A stretch of 64,000 nucleotides of DNA, taken from Ferrimonas lipolytica (GTDB lineage Bacteria > Pseudomonadota > Gammaproteobacteria > Enterobacterales > Shewanellaceae). The DNA lies in the NCBI RefSeq assembly GCF_012295575.1, contig NZ_CP051180.1, forward strand, positions 2,976,001 to 3,040,000. The letters are read 5' to 3'. A model generated the notes under the pieces. That model saw nothing but the letters and a program-made list of their open reading frames with translations, made no database searches and had not been told where the DNA came from. Each line of letters starts with the position of its first letter. Position 1 is the stretch's first letter. The position numbers and the translations under genes were made by a program. Of this stretch, positions 52,228 through 63,196 are shown in pieces.

Positions 52228-53202
52228 ATGTCTGTACCAATGCAATGGCGCCGCTGGGGTCGTCAAGTAGTTGAGATAGAAGCGGATGCCGTTCGCAATG
52301 TCAGTAACTACATCGACGATCAGTTTGAAGCCGCGTGCGCCGCTATTATCGCCTGTAAAGGCAAAGTGATAGTTATGGGTATGGGCAAGTCTGGTCACAT
52401 CGGTAACAAGATCGCGGCGACACTTGCCAGCACAGGTACACCAGCTTTCTTCGTACACCCTGGTGAAGCTAGCCATGGCGATCTTGGCATGTTGAGCAAG
52501 CAGGACATCGTTATTACTATCTCCAACTCTGGTGAAGCCCACGAGATCCTGACATTGATGCCGGTAATCAAACGGATGGGTTTGCCGATTATCGCGATGA
52601 CCGGCAAACCCAACTCAACCTTGGCGGAGCTAGCACAACATCACCTGTGTATTGCCGTCGGCGAGGAGGCCTGCCCGCTGGGTTTAGCACCAACCTCTTC
52701 CACCACCGCCACCTTAGTCATGGGTGATGCCCTTGCGGTAGCACTGCTGCAGGCTCGGGATTTCACCGCCAATGACTTTGCCTTATCACATCCTGGCGGC
52801 GCGCTCGGACGGCGGCTGTTATTAAAGGTTGCTGACATCATGCACCGTGGTGAGCGTCTACCTATAGTTAATGAACAGGTGACCGTAAGTGAAGCACTGT
52901 TGGAGATCTCAGCCAAGGGGCTGGGAATGACTGCTGTAGTTGATAATAGTGGTGTTCTGACTGGGCTATTTACCGATGGCGACCTGCGCCGAGTTCTCGA
53001 TGCCCGGGTTGATATTCACCAGACCACCATCGGTACGGTGATGACCCAAAAACCAATTACTATCGATTGCAACTTATTGGCTGCACAAGCACTCAAATTG
53101 ATGGAAGATAACAATATTAACGGCTTAATCAGCGTCGACGGTGACGGTTGCCCTGCTGGCGCCCTCAACATGATGGATATGCTAAAGGCAGGAGTACTCT
53201 AA
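52228..53202 (+). CDS. kdsD: Arabinose-5-phosphate isomerase KdsD
   Basis: Converts ribulose 5-phosphate to arabinose 5-phosphate, the first step of Kdo synthesis for LPS. The 324-residue protein has an N-terminal SIS domain (MGMGKSGHIGNKIAATLASTGTPAFFVHPGEASHGDLG) and two C-terminal CBS domains (about residues 205-320). Its stop shares a base with the kdsC start. Confidence 0.96.
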   Translation: MSVPMQWRRWGRQVVEIEADAVRNVSNYIDDQFEAACAAIIACKGKVIVMGMGKSGHIGNKIAATLASTGTPAFFVHPGEASHGDLGMLSKQDIVITISNSGEAHEILTLMPVIKRMGLPIIAMTGKPNSTLAELAQHHLCIAVGEEACPLGLAPTSSTTATLVMGDALAVALLQARDFTANDFALSHPGGALGRRLLLKVADIMHRGERLPIVNEQVTVSEALLEISAKGLGMTAVVDNSGVLTGLFTDGDLRRVLDARVDIHQTTIGTVMTQKPITIDCNLLAAQALKLMEDNNINGLISVDGDGCPAGALNMMDMLKAGVL

Positions 53203-53756
53203 TGGACGCAATCTTAACGTTGTATGGCGCAGTAAATGCCGACGTAATCGAGCGTGCTAGCAATATTAAACTGCTACTGTGTGACGTTGACGGTGTATTC
53301 TCCGACGGTCGTATCTACATCGGTAACGACGGTGAAGAACTGAAAGCGTTTCATACCCGCGACGGTTTTGGCATCAAGGCGGTTCAAAATGCCGGTATTG
53401 CGGTAGCAGTGATCACCGGTAGGCGCTCTGCTATTGTCGAAAAACGGATGACTAACCTTGGGGTGAAACACATCGTCCAAGGCTGCGAAGATAAGCTCAC
53501 CGCGTTTGAACAGATTCGCTCTGAGCTCGGACTTGAAGCCGATCAATGCGCATACATTGGCGATGATCTAGTTGACCTGCCAGTAATGGAGAAGGTCGCT
53601 CTTGCGGTTGCCGTCCACGACGCTCATCCAGCATTGCTGCCTCAGGCACATTATCGCACTACTATTGGCGGCGGCTTTGGTGCCGTCCGTGAGCTGTGCG
53701 ACCTTCTATTGCAAGCGCAAGGTAAACTGATGGATGCTAAGGGCATGTCAGTATGA
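53202..53756 (+). CDS. kdsC: Kdo-8-phosphate phosphatase KdsC
   Basis: A 184-residue HAD-superfamily phosphatase without a large cap. It has the nucleophile motif LLCDVDGVFSDG, ITGRRS, and the acidic motif GDDLVDLPVM. It removes phosphate from Kdo 8-phosphate. The start at 53202 overlaps the kdsD stop (TAATG); an earlier in-frame ATG is inside kdsD. Confidence 0.96.
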   Translation: MDAILTLYGAVNADVIERASNIKLLLCDVDGVFSDGRIYIGNDGEELKAFHTRDGFGIKAVQNAGIAVAVITGRRSAIVEKRMTNLGVKHIVQGCEDKLTAFEQIRSELGLEADQCAYIGDDLVDLPVMEKVALAVAVHDAHPALLPQAHYRTTIGGGFGAVRELCDLLLQAQGKLMDAKGMSV

Positions 53757-54304
53757 AGCGTGAGCTGCTTGCTGGCTTGCTGCTACTCGCAATGGCTGGC
53801 GGCCTATATCTGCGCAACATTTCGATTGAGCCTCCGGTAGTGGATTCACTCTCTGAGAGTGAGCCCGATTACGTAGCTCGAGAAATGAAAACCCGCTCTT
53901 ATGATGCCAATGGCCGCCTTAATGCCGAGATAGCTGCTGACACCATGTTCCACTATCAGCAAAAGCAGCTAACTGAATTTGAAAACCCCGTTTATCTGGT
54001 TTACCCAGAAGACGGCAACACCGTATGGAAAGTCAAAGCCAAGGTGGGTGAGCTGCGCGACAATCGCTTCCTAACGCTAGAACACAGCGTTATTGTTGAA
54101 GCTATTGAGCCGTATAAGCCAATCAGAACCATCCATACTGAACAGCTGAACCTGGACCTATCCACGATGGAGATGGAAACTGATCGACAGCTGCAGGCCT
54201 TTGGCGAGCAATTCCAAATGACTGGTCTCGGCCTTTGGGCTGATCTCAAGCAAAATCACATTATTTTGAAACAAAAGGTTAGTGCTACTTATGAAACTCA
54301 GTAA
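53753..54304 (+). CDS. lptC: LPS export protein LptC
   Basis: A 183-residue bitopic inner-membrane protein. An N-terminal transmembrane helix (LLAGLLLLAMAGGLYL) is followed by a periplasmic beta-jellyroll with the family features YDANGRLNAEIAADTMFHY and LTEFENPVYLVYPEDG. It receives LPS from LptBFG and passes it to LptA. It overlaps kdsC by ATGA. Confidence 0.94.
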   Translation: MKRELLAGLLLLAMAGGLYLRNISIEPPVVDSLSESEPDYVAREMKTRSYDANGRLNAEIAADTMFHYQQKQLTEFENPVYLVYPEDGNTVWKVKAKVGELRDNRFLTLEHSVIVEAIEPYKPIRTIHTEQLNLDLSTMEMETDRQLQAFGEQFQMTGLGLWADLKQNHIILKQKVSATYETQ

Positions 54305-54857
54305 GCCACTCCTAATTGCGCTGGCGTTACTGGCGCCGCAAACACAGGCACTGCAAGCCGACTTTTTGCAAGCGGTTAGCGTCACCGCTGACCGTTCTGA
54401 AGGCGATCTCCAAAGTCGCACCCTAAGCTACATCGACAACGTAGTAGTTACCCAAGGTACATTGCGAATCGAAGCTGACAAGCTGACTCTCATTGCCACT
54501 GAAGACAAGTCCGAACAGATCTTTGTTGCCACTGGCAATCCAGCTACGTACGAACAAGTACAAGAAAATGGCATGAAGGCGGAAGCCAACGCATTAGAGA
54601 TTCGCTATAGCGTAAGTAACCGCGAATTGATCCTCATTGGCGAAGCCCAGATGAGTCAAGAAGGCAGCGTTGTCAAAGGCTCACGTATTAGCTACAACGC
54701 CGAGCAACAGAAACTCAGTGCGGAAGGCTCCGACGAGAGCCAGATCACCACCATTTTTATGCCAGCACCGAAAACAACAACTCCAACGGAAAACCAACCG
54801 ATAGTATTGCCAGCGCCAGAACTACAAGAACAACCTAAAAGCGAGCCTAAACCATGA
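54291..54857 (+). CDS. lptA: Periplasmic LPS transport protein LptA
   Basis: A 188-residue secreted OstA-like protein. The signal peptide ends near TQALQ (about residue 21). The jellyroll core contains [22 protein letters not shown] and [20 protein letters not shown]. It bridges LptC and the outer-membrane LptD. A Pro/Gln-rich tail ends the protein. It overlaps lptC by 14 bases. A GTG three codons upstream (54282) sits closer to an AAAAGG and may be the true start. Confidence 0.94.
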   Translation: MKLSKPLLIALALLAPQTQALQADFLQAVSVTADRSEGDLQSRTLSYIDNVVVTQGTLRIEADKLTLIATEDKSEQIFVATGNPATYEQVQENGMKAEANALEIRYSVSNRELILIGEAQMSQEGSVVKGSRISYNAEQQKLSAEGSDESQITTIFMPAPKTTTPTENQPIVLPAPELQEQPKSEPKP

Positions 54858-55585
54858 AGCCAGTGGTTCTTGAAGCGCAGCAGTTAGCCAAGAGCTACAA
54901 CGGTCGCCAAGTGGTTAAGAATGTCGGCCTTAAAGTTGAAAAGGGACAAATCGTAGGCTTATTAGGTCCAAACGGCGCAGGTAAAACCACCACCTTTTAT
55001 ATGGTGGTTGGCTTGGTCCAAAACGACCAAGGTAGCATTCATATCAATGGTGAAGAGATCACTTATCTGCCAATGCACAGTCGTGCTCGCAAAGGCATTG
55101 GTTATTTACCGCAAGAGTCGTCGATCTTCCGCAAGCTCACTGTTCATGACAACTTGATGGCGGTACTGCAGATCAGAAAAGAGCTCAGTAAAGAGCAACG
55201 TATAGAAAAACTGGAACAGCTGCTCGAAGAGTTTAATATTACTCACATACGTGACAGTTTAGGGATGGCTCTATCTGGTGGCGAACGTCGCCGTGTAGAA
55301 ATAGCCCGAGCGCTAGCAGCAGATCCACAATTTATTTTATTGGATGAACCCTTTGCCGGTGTCGACCCGATCTCGGTTATCGACATTAAGAAGATCATCC
55401 AACACTTGAAACAACGCGGTCTCGGGGTGTTGATCACCGATCACAACGTCCGAGAAACCTTGGACGTATGTGAATACGCCTACATTGTCAGTCATGGTGA
55501 AATGATTGCTCAAGGGGCACCAGAAGCGGTATTGGAAGACCAATTAGTACGCTCTGTTTACTTGGGTGATCAATTCAGACTCTAG
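54854..55585 (+). CDS. lptB: LPS export ABC transporter ATP-binding protein LptB
   Basis: A 243-residue ATPase with Walker [14 protein letters not shown], signature [15 protein letters not shown], Walker [14 protein letters not shown] and the switch His in [10 protein letters not shown]. It powers LPS extraction from the inner membrane with LptFG, which are encoded elsewhere. It overlaps lptA by ATGA. Confidence 0.97.
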   Translation: MKPVVLEAQQLAKSYNGRQVVKNVGLKVEKGQIVGLLGPNGAGKTTTFYMVVGLVQNDQGSIHINGEEITYLPMHSRARKGIGYLPQESSIFRKLTVHDNLMAVLQIRKELSKEQRIEKLEQLLEEFNITHIRDSLGMALSGGERRRVEIARALAADPQFILLDEPFAGVDPISVIDIKKIIQHLKQRGLGVLITDHNVRETLDVCEYAYIVSHGEMIAQGAPEAVLEDQLVRSVYLGDQFRL

Positions 55586-55625
55586 TGCCCCCTTCCATCG
55601 GGCAGTACAAGGATTAGGGCATTAA

Positions 55626-57086
55626 ATGAAAACCTCGCTACAGCTAAAACTTGGACAACAGCTAACGATGACACCTCAGTTGCAGCAGGCTATCCGACTG
55701 CTGCAACTGTCGACGTTAGATCTGCAACAAGAGATCCAAGAAGCCCTCGACTCTAACCCGCTGTTGGAGCAGAGCGACGACGACTTCAATAACCAAGACC
55801 AAGAAGCATCTCCGGAAAGTCAGGACAGCCCAAGTGCTTCGGTGACCGAGCAAGCCGCGTTAGATACCAGCGAAGCCCTAAGCCAAACTGACTTAGGCGA
55901 TAATTTACCCCTTGATAGCACCTGGGACGACGTTTACAGCGCAGCCCCTGCCGCTGCGGCCAGTGGTCCACGCGATGACGATGACAGCTATCAGGGCGAA
56001 ACCAGTGACGATCTGCAAAGCCATCTACTTTGGCAAATGGGTCTCACCCCAATGAGCGATACCGACCAGGCCATCGCCACGACCCTTATCGATGCCATCG
56101 ATGAATACGGCTATCTCACTATTCCCGTGGCTGATGTACTAACTGCTGTCGGCCGGGACGACATTGAATTAGATGAAGTCGAGGCGGTCCGCAAACGCAT
56201 TCAACAATTTGATCCGGTCGGCTGTGTCAGCATCGACCTATCTGAATGCCTCAAGGTACAACTGTTGCAGCACAACGCTGACACCCCTTGGCGAGATCAG
56301 GCTATCAATCTCCTTGATGAACATATGGATCTGTTGGCCAATAGAGACTTTCGCACCCTGATAAGGCGTACTAAGCTCAGTGAAACTGAGCTTAAGGACA
56401 CCATGGATCTGATTCAGTCACTGAACCCAAGACCAGGCGGGCAAATCGCAGCAACACCAAGTGAATACGTGATTCCTGATGTTTCAGTAAGTAAAAAACA
56501 GGGACGCTGGGTGGTTGAGCTCAATCCTAACGCCATGCCCAAGATTCGCATCAATCAACAGTACGCCGCCATCGGTAACGGCGCCCGCGGTAGCGGTGAC
56601 GGTCAGTTCGTTCGCGGACATCTGCAGGAGGCTAAGTGGTTTATCAAAAGCCTTGAAAGCCGTAACGAAACACTGATGAAGGTTACCAACTGCATCGTGC
56701 AATTCCAGCAAGGGTTCCTCGAGTTCGGCGAAGAAGCCATGAAGCCAATGGTGCTCAATGATGTGGCCGAGGTGGTCGAGATGCACGAATCGACGATATC
56801 TCGAGTGACTACTCAAAAATATCTACATACCCCAAGAGGGATCTTTGAACTGAAGTACTTCTTCTCCAGCCATGTGAGCACTGACAGCGGCGGCGAAGCC
56901 TCTTCTACTGCTATCCGCGCGCTCATCAAAAAGCTCGTGGCGGCAGAGAATCCAAAGAAACCTCTTAGCGACAGTAAAATGGCTCAAATTCTGGCGGAAC
57001 AAGGCATCCAAGTAGCCCGACGCACCGTGGCTAAATATCGCGAAGCCTTAACGATTCCACCATCAAACCAGCGCAAAATGCTGTAA
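55626..57086 (+). CDS. rpoN: RNA polymerase sigma-54 factor RpoN
   Basis: A 486-residue sigma-54. Region I is Gln/Leu-rich ([21 protein letters not shown]) and interacts with activators. An acidic region II follows, then the core-binding domain, an HTH ([26 protein letters not shown]) and the terminal RpoN box [10 protein letters not shown] that recognises the -24 element. It serves promoters such as the one before glnK in this window. It follows lptB by 40 bases. Confidence 0.97.
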   Translation: MKTSLQLKLGQQLTMTPQLQQAIRLLQLSTLDLQQEIQEALDSNPLLEQSDDDFNNQDQEASPESQDSPSASVTEQAALDTSEALSQTDLGDNLPLDSTWDDVYSAAPAAAASGPRDDDDSYQGETSDDLQSHLLWQMGLTPMSDTDQAIATTLIDAIDEYGYLTIPVADVLTAVGRDDIELDEVEAVRKRIQQFDPVGCVSIDLSECLKVQLLQHNADTPWRDQAINLLDEHMDLLANRDFRTLIRRTKLSETELKDTMDLIQSLNPRPGGQIAATPSEYVIPDVSVSKKQGRWVVELNPNAMPKIRINQQYAAIGNGARGSGDGQFVRGHLQEAKWFIKSLESRNETLMKVTNCIVQFQQGFLEFGEEAMKPMVLNDVAEVVEMHESTISRVTTQKYLHTPRGIFELKYFFSSHVSTDSGGEASSTAIRALIKKLVAAENPKKPLSDSKMAQILAEQGIQVARRTVAKYREALTIPPSNQRKML

Positions 57087-57108
57087 CGCGCACCTACGGA
57101 GGTAAGCT

Positions 57109-57396
57109 ATGCAGATCAACTTAACCGGTCATCATGTTGATATAACAGACGCACTACGCAACTACATTAACGAAAAATTTGAACGTTTGGAGCGGCATTT
57201 CGACCACATCAACAACGTTCATGTAATACTGGAAGTGCAGAAATTACAACAGATTGCCGAAGCTAAGCTGCACTTAAACGGCGGTGAAGTGTTTGCTACC
57301 CACGAGCACGACAATATGTACGCAGCAATTGACGGGTTGGTCGATAAACTCGATCGACAGGTAATCAAACACAAAGAGAAAATTTCCCGGCACTAA
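57109..57396 (+). CDS. hpf: Ribosome hibernation promoting factor, short form
   Basis: A 95-residue protein starting MQINLTGHHVDITDALRNYI with the HDNMYAAIDGLVDKLDRQVIKHK helix. It is the short HPF type that works with RMF to form 100S ribosomes in stationary phase. GGAGG precedes the start; its stop overlaps the ptsN start as TAATG. Confidence 0.95.
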   Translation: MQINLTGHHVDITDALRNYINEKFERLERHFDHINNVHVILEVQKLQQIAEAKLHLNGGEVFATHEHDNMYAAIDGLVDKLDRQVIKHKEKISRH

Positions 57397-57842
57397 TGGA
57401 AATCAATGAACTACTGACACTCGAGCGCACCCTATGTGTCGACTCTGAGTTAAGCAAAAAACGGGCACTTGAGATGATCAGTGAATTGGCTGCCTCTCAG
57501 TGCCCTGAACTCCCCCAACACGAGTTGTTCGAGAGCCTTATGGCTCGGGAAAAAATGGGCAGTACGGGCATCGGAAAGGGCATCGCGCTTCCGCACGGTC
57601 GGCTGAACCGATTAGATAGGCCGCTGGCGGTGTTACTCAAAAGCGACTCTCCCATCGAATTTGATGCCGTCGATCAGAAGCCTGTTGATTTGTTATTTGC
57701 GTTGTTCGTACCGGAGCAACAACATCAAGAGTTTTTATCAATGCTCGCCACGGTGGCAGAGAAATTGAGCCAAAAAGAGCTTTGCCGAGCGATGCGCAAA
57801 GCCTCTGATAATCAACATCTGTATCAAGTGATCACTGCATGA
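57396..57842 (+). CDS. ptsN: PTS IIA-like nitrogen-regulatory protein PtsN
   Basis: A 148-residue EIIA-Ntr. The phosphorylated His67 lies in KGIALPHGRL within the EIIA fold. It belongs to the nitrogen PTS, which signals nitrogen and potassium status, and accepts phosphate from Npr, encoded two genes downstream. It is coupled to both neighbours by overlapping codons. Confidence 0.95.
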   Translation: MEINELLTLERTLCVDSELSKKRALEMISELAASQCPELPQHELFESLMAREKMGSTGIGKGIALPHGRLNRLDRPLAVLLKSDSPIEFDAVDQKPVDLLFALFVPEQQHQEFLSMLATVAEKLSQKELCRAMRKASDNQHLYQVITA

Positions 57843-58687
57843 AGCTAGTTATTCTTTCGGGGCGCTCTGGAGCCGGTAAAACCGTTGCCTTGCACGTATT
57901 AGAAGATCTTGGTTACTACTGCGTTGATAATCTGCCGATGCCATTGCTACTGCAACTGCTGCAAAGCCTCGAAAATCAGCGGGAATTAGTCGCGGTTAGT
58001 TTAGATATCCGTAACCTACCGGATCAGGAACTGGCGATAACCAAGCTGCGAGAACGGATCCCCGCCGGTATCGATGCGCAGATCTACTTCCTTGATGCCT
58101 CTGACGATACGCTAATGCGCCGTTACAGCGAGACTCGCCGTCGCCACCCATTGTCCAACGACGGCGCGCCGCTAGCAGAGGCTATTGGCCAAGAGCGAAG
58201 CTTACTGCAACCATTAGCCCAAGACGCCGATCATCTTATCAACACCGATAACCTCTCCGTCTACGACCTCGCCAACGAAGTCCGAACCTTGCTGCTCGGC
58301 GAAGCTCCAAACGAAATGATGGTGGTGTTTGAATCCTTTGGCTTTAAACATGGTATGCCACAACAAGCGGACTTTATGTTTGATGTACGCTTTCTTGCCA
58401 ACCCGCACTGGGAACCAGAGCTAAGACCGTTTACCGGCAAAGACAAACCGGTTGCCGATTTTTTCTTACAGCACAGCAGTGTGACTCGATTTATCGATTC
58501 AACCGAACGTTTTATTCTGAACTGGTTGCCGATGCTAGAGCGTAATAATCGCGCCTACCTTACCATCGCCATAGGTTGTACCGGTGGTAAGCACCGCAGT
58601 GTTTATGTCGTCGAACAACTGACTCAACGCTTTAAGCTCCATCGCGATGGGATCTCAGTTCGTCACCGAGAGCTTGATGTCGATTGA
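57839..58687 (+). CDS. rapZ: RNase adapter protein RapZ
   Basis: A 282-residue protein with an N-terminal P-loop (LSGRSGAGKTVALHVLEDLGY) and YCVDNLP. The C-terminal sensing/RNA-binding domain has CTGGKHRSVYVVEQL and the end VRHRELDVD. In E. coli RapZ presents the small RNA GlmZ to RNase E and senses glucosamine 6-phosphate, tuning the supply for envelope synthesis. It overlaps ptsN by ATGA. Confidence 0.95.
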   Translation: MKLVILSGRSGAGKTVALHVLEDLGYYCVDNLPMPLLLQLLQSLENQRELVAVSLDIRNLPDQELAITKLRERIPAGIDAQIYFLDASDDTLMRRYSETRRRHPLSNDGAPLAEAIGQERSLLQPLAQDADHLINTDNLSVYDLANEVRTLLLGEAPNEMMVVFESFGFKHGMPQQADFMFDVRFLANPHWEPELRPFTGKDKPVADFFLQHSSVTRFIDSTERFILNWLPMLERNNRAYLTIAIGCTGGKHRSVYVVEQLTQRFKLHRDGISVRHRELDVD

Positions 58688-58961
58688 GCAGAGAGTTTGT
58701 CGACAAGTAGTGGTTATTAACCGACTAGGGCTACATGCTCGTGCGGCGACCCGCTTAACCCAACTCGCGACAACCTTCGATGCACAAATCGAGCTACAAC
58801 TTGAGCAACAACAAGCCAACGCCAATAGCATCCTTGGGATCTTGATGTTGCAAGGTTGCCAAGGCAAAGAGATCACAGTGTGCAGCTACGGGCCCGATGC
58901 CTTAGCTGCACTCGATGCGATATGTGAGCTATTTGCTAGTCGCTTTGACGAGGACGAATAA
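58677..58961 (+). CDS. npr: Phosphocarrier protein NPr
   Basis: A 94-residue HPr-like protein with the phosphorylated His20 in NRLGLHARAATRL and the SILGILMLQGCQGKEI segment. It carries phosphate from EI-Ntr to PtsN. The ATG at 58677 overlaps rapZ by 11 bases and follows GAGAG; the longer frame lies inside rapZ. Its 3' end overlaps the DM13 gene on the other strand by 26 bases. Confidence 0.94.
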   Translation: MSIEQRVCRQVVVINRLGLHARAATRLTQLATTFDAQIELQLEQQQANANSILGILMLQGCQGKEITVCSYGPDALAALDAICELFASRFDEDE

Positions 58962-59418
58962 CCCCAGAGGTAATAAACTGCTGAAAGCTCTCACACCAGA
59001 CGATCGCCGCCTGATAGCTGCCAACTTCAACTCCGTTGGGTACGGGCAAAGCAAAGCCATCAAAGCTGCTTATGCTGCCTATTGCGACCATTTCTCCCTG
59101 CAGCGCTAAAAATTCATGCTCGGTCTCAACAAATCGTGGGGAAAGATAGAGACGGTAATCTGGCCCCGGCGCCAATTCACCACGAAAGCCGATGCTACCC
59201 TCGCCCAACAGCAATTGTCCTTCGCCCCAGTGCAGTAAATCACTGTCGGTTCGCTCGCGCTCAAACTGAGCCACATATTGCGCTTCAGCTTGGACCAACG
59301 CCATTGTTGCTGACGACGGCGCTGGCGTCTCCGTTAACAGTGGTAACAGATAGATTCCAAGCGCGATCCCAACCAGCATAGCAACCCCATGGGTCAGTAT
59401 TGTTCGTAACGCCTTCAT
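58936..59418 (-). CDS. DM13-domain membrane-anchored protein
   Basis: A 160-residue protein with an N-terminal hydrophobic anchor (residues about 9-28). A single C-terminal DM13 domain follows, with GEGSIGFRGELAPGPDYRLYLSP and GVEVGSYQAAIVWCESFQQFI. The Cys in VWCE is typical of the domain. DM13 domains have been proposed to act in electron transfer or redox chemistry, but no function is proven. GGAGAGG precedes the ATG at 59418. It stands alone on this strand and converges on npr with a 26-base coding overlap. Confidence 0.8.
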   Translation of the reverse strand: MKALRTILTHGVAMLVGIALGIYLLPLLTETPAPSSATMALVQAEAQYVAQFERERTDSDLLHWGEGQLLLGEGSIGFRGELAPGPDYRLYLSPRFVETEHEFLALQGEMVAIGSISSFDGFALPVPNGVEVGSYQAAIVWCESFQQFITSGVIRPRQSD

Positions 59419-59448
59419 AGCCTCTCCATTAGCAATGCAAACCATTAA

Positions 59449-60649
<1,201 letters not shown>

Positions 60650-60669
60650 TGCCCGCAAACTAAAAACAC

Positions 60670-61167
60670 TCAGTTTGCTTCTAGGTAAAGCAGTTCGCCG
60701 TCGCGCATGGTGAACTGCTTTGATAGGTAGAACTTCGGCGCTTCGGCCATAGCCTGCTCGGGGCCATGCACCCAATAGGAAAGATAAAAGCTACCGGCAT
60801 CAACATCGCCATATTGCGGCAACTTAACGCCATCTAACTTAATACGGTCGCCGAGAAGCATATTGCCAGCAGGAAACCAACTCCCTTGATGCCAACGACT
60901 TAAGGCAAGGTAGTAAAAGGTACCACTGCCGCCGCCATTGAGCGTGATTACACCAATACGCTCCGCTTGCCCATCACCATCCAGATCGCTTTGATATTGA
61001 TGCTTAAGTTTGATCGTATCAGCACCGAACTGTTGCTGCTGCCCCACCACCAAATGAAACGAATGTTGTTCCACCTGAAAGTGGGCCAGAGTCGCGCTCG
61101 GCTTGGGTGAGGTCAGCTCACAACCGCTAATCAACAGTGCGCTACTAACCATCACCCATTTACGCAT
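60670..61167 (-). CDS. Putative lipoprotein, unknown function
   Basis: A 165-residue protein with a short signal peptide and lipobox ISGC, so a predicted lipoprotein. The mature part contains a Ca2+-loop-like DLDGDGQAER, also seen in FG-GAP-type repeats, followed by beta-rich sequence. I do not recognise the family. It starts on the last base of the pmbA stop codon (TGATG), so it is co-translated with pmbA. A weak hairpin (GCAAACT/AGTTTGC, 60656-60679) overlaps its end. Confidence 0.7.
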   Translation of the reverse strand: MRKWVMVSSALLISGCELTSPKPSATLAHFQVEQHSFHLVVGQQQQFGADTIKLKHQYQSDLDGDGQAERIGVITLNGGGSGTFYYLALSRWHQGSWFPAGNMLLGDRIKLDGVKLPQYGDVDAGSFYLSYWVHGPEQAMAEAPKFYLSKQFTMRDGELLYLEAN

Positions 61168-62504
61168 CAGTTACCCGCCACCATCATCGACTCTAATAGT
61201 ATAGGTCCGGCCGCAAGAGAATGACGCGAATCGACATCACTGCCCATCGCAACCATATTGCGATACATATGCTTCAAGTTACCGGCAATGGTGATCTCAT
61301 GTACTGGGTACTTAATCTCACCATTCTCAACCCAAAAACCAGCCGCACCACGAGAGTAATCACCAGTGACGCCATTAACGCCTTGGCCCATCATTTCGGT
61401 AACGTATAAGCCAGTACCAAGTTGTTTCAGCATCGCTTTGAGATCGCCACCATTACGGTTCAGATCCCAGTTGTAGATCCCGCCAGCATGTCCGGTATTA
61501 TTGATTCCTAAGCGGCGAGCGGAGTATGCCGTAAGCAGGTAGGTATCGAGTACACCAGCAGTAACGATACTGCGCTGCCGAGTAGCAACCCCCTCACCGT
61601 CAAACATGGCTGAGGCTAATGCCCCCTTGCGGTGCGGATCTTCATTGATAGAGAACCAGTCAGGAAACAACTGCTCACCAAGGCTGTCTTTCAAAAAGCT
61701 AGCATTGCGATATAGGCTAGCGCCACTAATGGCACCAATTAGGTGGCCAATCAGACCAACCGATTGTGCTGCACTGAACAACACCGGTACCTGGCAGGTA
61801 TCGATTTTCTGTGCGCCTAAGCGTGAAGCTGTGTCGATTCCGGCCTGCTTGCCGACTTGCTCTGGGCTAAGCAGGTTGTTGAAATCACGAGCAACGGTGT
61901 AATCGTAGTCACGCTCCATGCCGTGTTCGTCTTGACCAATCGCAACGCACGAGAGGCTATGACGAGAGCTACAGCTGCTGCCGATAAAGCCGTGACTGTT
62001 GCCGTAGACCTTAACGCTTTCATGGCTATTGATGCTGGCTCCGTCGGAGTTAACAATGCGTGAGTCTGCTGCCATCGCCGCTTGCTCAGCACGCGCAGCC
62101 AAGGCCACCGCTTGCTGCGGGTCGAGATCGTACGGGTGGTACAATTCGAGATCGGTCAACTCAGTCGCCATCTGATTAGCTTCTGCCAAACCGTTGTATT
62201 GATCAGCGCTGGTTTGACTGGCGATGGTTGCCGCCGCCTTAACCGCAGCACGAATTGCGTCATCAGACAGATCAGAGGTAGAGGCGTTGCCTTTACAACC
62301 ATCGCGAAAGACCGAGATCCCTAGGGCACCGTCTTTATTGAACTCCACCGTTTCAACTTCGCCTAGGCGCGTTGAAACCGATAACCCCTGCTGTTTTTGC
62401 AAGGCGACTTCGGCGCCATCTAAACCCAGCCCAGTGGCTACCTCTAATGCACGCTCTACGGCCTGCTCCAACTCTGCGCGCTGCAGCGCTAAACGCTCAC
62501 TCAT
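61167..62504 (-). CDS. pmbA: Metalloprotease PmbA/TldE
   Basis: A 445-residue member of the TldD/PmbA family; E. coli PmbA has 450. Family segments include EFNKDGALGISVFRDG, GSSCSSRHSLSCVA and the C-terminal GVNGVTGDYSRGAAGFWVENGE. TldD-TldE together form a protease that matures microcins and degrades CcdA. Like other TldE subunits it lacks the HExxxH zinc motif. I chose the ATG at 62504 as the family start; no strong ribosome-binding site is visible. Divergent from darP, as in E. coli. Confidence 0.94.
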   Translation of the reverse strand: MSERLALQRAELEQAVERALEVATGLGLDGAEVALQKQQGLSVSTRLGEVETVEFNKDGALGISVFRDGCKGNASTSDLSDDAIRAAVKAAATIASQTSADQYNGLAEANQMATELTDLELYHPYDLDPQQAVALAARAEQAAMAADSRIVNSDGASINSHESVKVYGNSHGFIGSSCSSRHSLSCVAIGQDEHGMERDYDYTVARDFNNLLSPEQVGKQAGIDTASRLGAQKIDTCQVPVLFSAAQSVGLIGHLIGAISGASLYRNASFLKDSLGEQLFPDWFSINEDPHRKGALASAMFDGEGVATRQRSIVTAGVLDTYLLTAYSARRLGINNTGHAGGIYNWDLNRNGGDLKAMLKQLGTGLYVTEMMGQGVNGVTGDYSRGAAGFWVENGEIKYPVHEITIAGNLKHMYRNMVAMGSDVDSRHSLAAGPILLESMMVAGN

Positions 62505-62683
62505 CAGTGGGTTGCTCTGAATAAATATCAAAGGCACAGCATAGCAAAGAGCCCTGCCCTCGCCCACCCTATAGCAATTTCAGTCGACCAATAGCGCACA
62601 AATGCCGATTGTCCTACCATCACAGTCACAATCACCGCCGGTTTTTGCTACACTCCCCGCTTTTAGCCTCGGAGCCGCCCAAG

Positions 62684-63196
62684 ATGGTCAATAATCAAGA
62701 CTTTGAAGATGATTGGATCAGTAAATCTCAGCTGAAGCGGGATGCGGAGCAGATCCAGAAAATTGGTGAGGAGTTACTGGCTCTTAACCCTGGTCAGTTG
62801 GCGAAAGTGCCTTTAGACGAGGATCTCATCGCTGCGCTGGAACTGGCGCACAAGATCCGCAATAAGAACGAGGCTTATCGTCGTCAGCGTCAATACATCG
62901 GTAAACTGATGCGCAGCCGTGATATCGAGCCAATCGAAGCGGCAATGAACATTTTCCGCAATGAAAGCGCGCTTGCTAACCAGCGTTTCCACCAACTCGA
63001 GCAGTTACGAGACAACCTAATTGGTGGCGGTAATGACGCCTTGCAACAGGCATTGGCTGAGCATCCAAATCTGAATGCGGAGCTGCAGCGTTTACGTCAA
63101 TTGATCCGCCAAGCAGCCAAAGAGCAATCACAGAACAAGCCACCCAAAGCGAGCCGAGAACTGTTTAAACTGCTGCGAGAACTGCTGCTCGACTAA
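62684..63196 (+). CDS. darP: Ribosome biogenesis factor DarP (YjgA)
   Basis: A 170-residue charged, all-helical protein of the YjgA/DUF615 family, with EDDWISKSQLKRDAEQIQKIGEEL and the RRQRQYIGKLMRSRD core. It associates with pre-50S ribosomal particles. The ATG at 62684 follows GGAG; the longer frame upstream is His/Ser-rich and not conserved. It is divergent from pmbA and its 3' end overlaps the permease gene on the other strand by 32 bases. Confidence 0.94.
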   Translation: MVNNQDFEDDWISKSQLKRDAEQIQKIGEELLALNPGQLAKVPLDEDLIAALELAHKIRNKNEAYRRQRQYIGKLMRSRDIEPIEAAMNIFRNESALANQRFHQLEQLRDNLIGGGNDALQQALAEHPNLNAELQRLRQLIRQAAKEQSQNKPPKASRELFKLLRELLLD

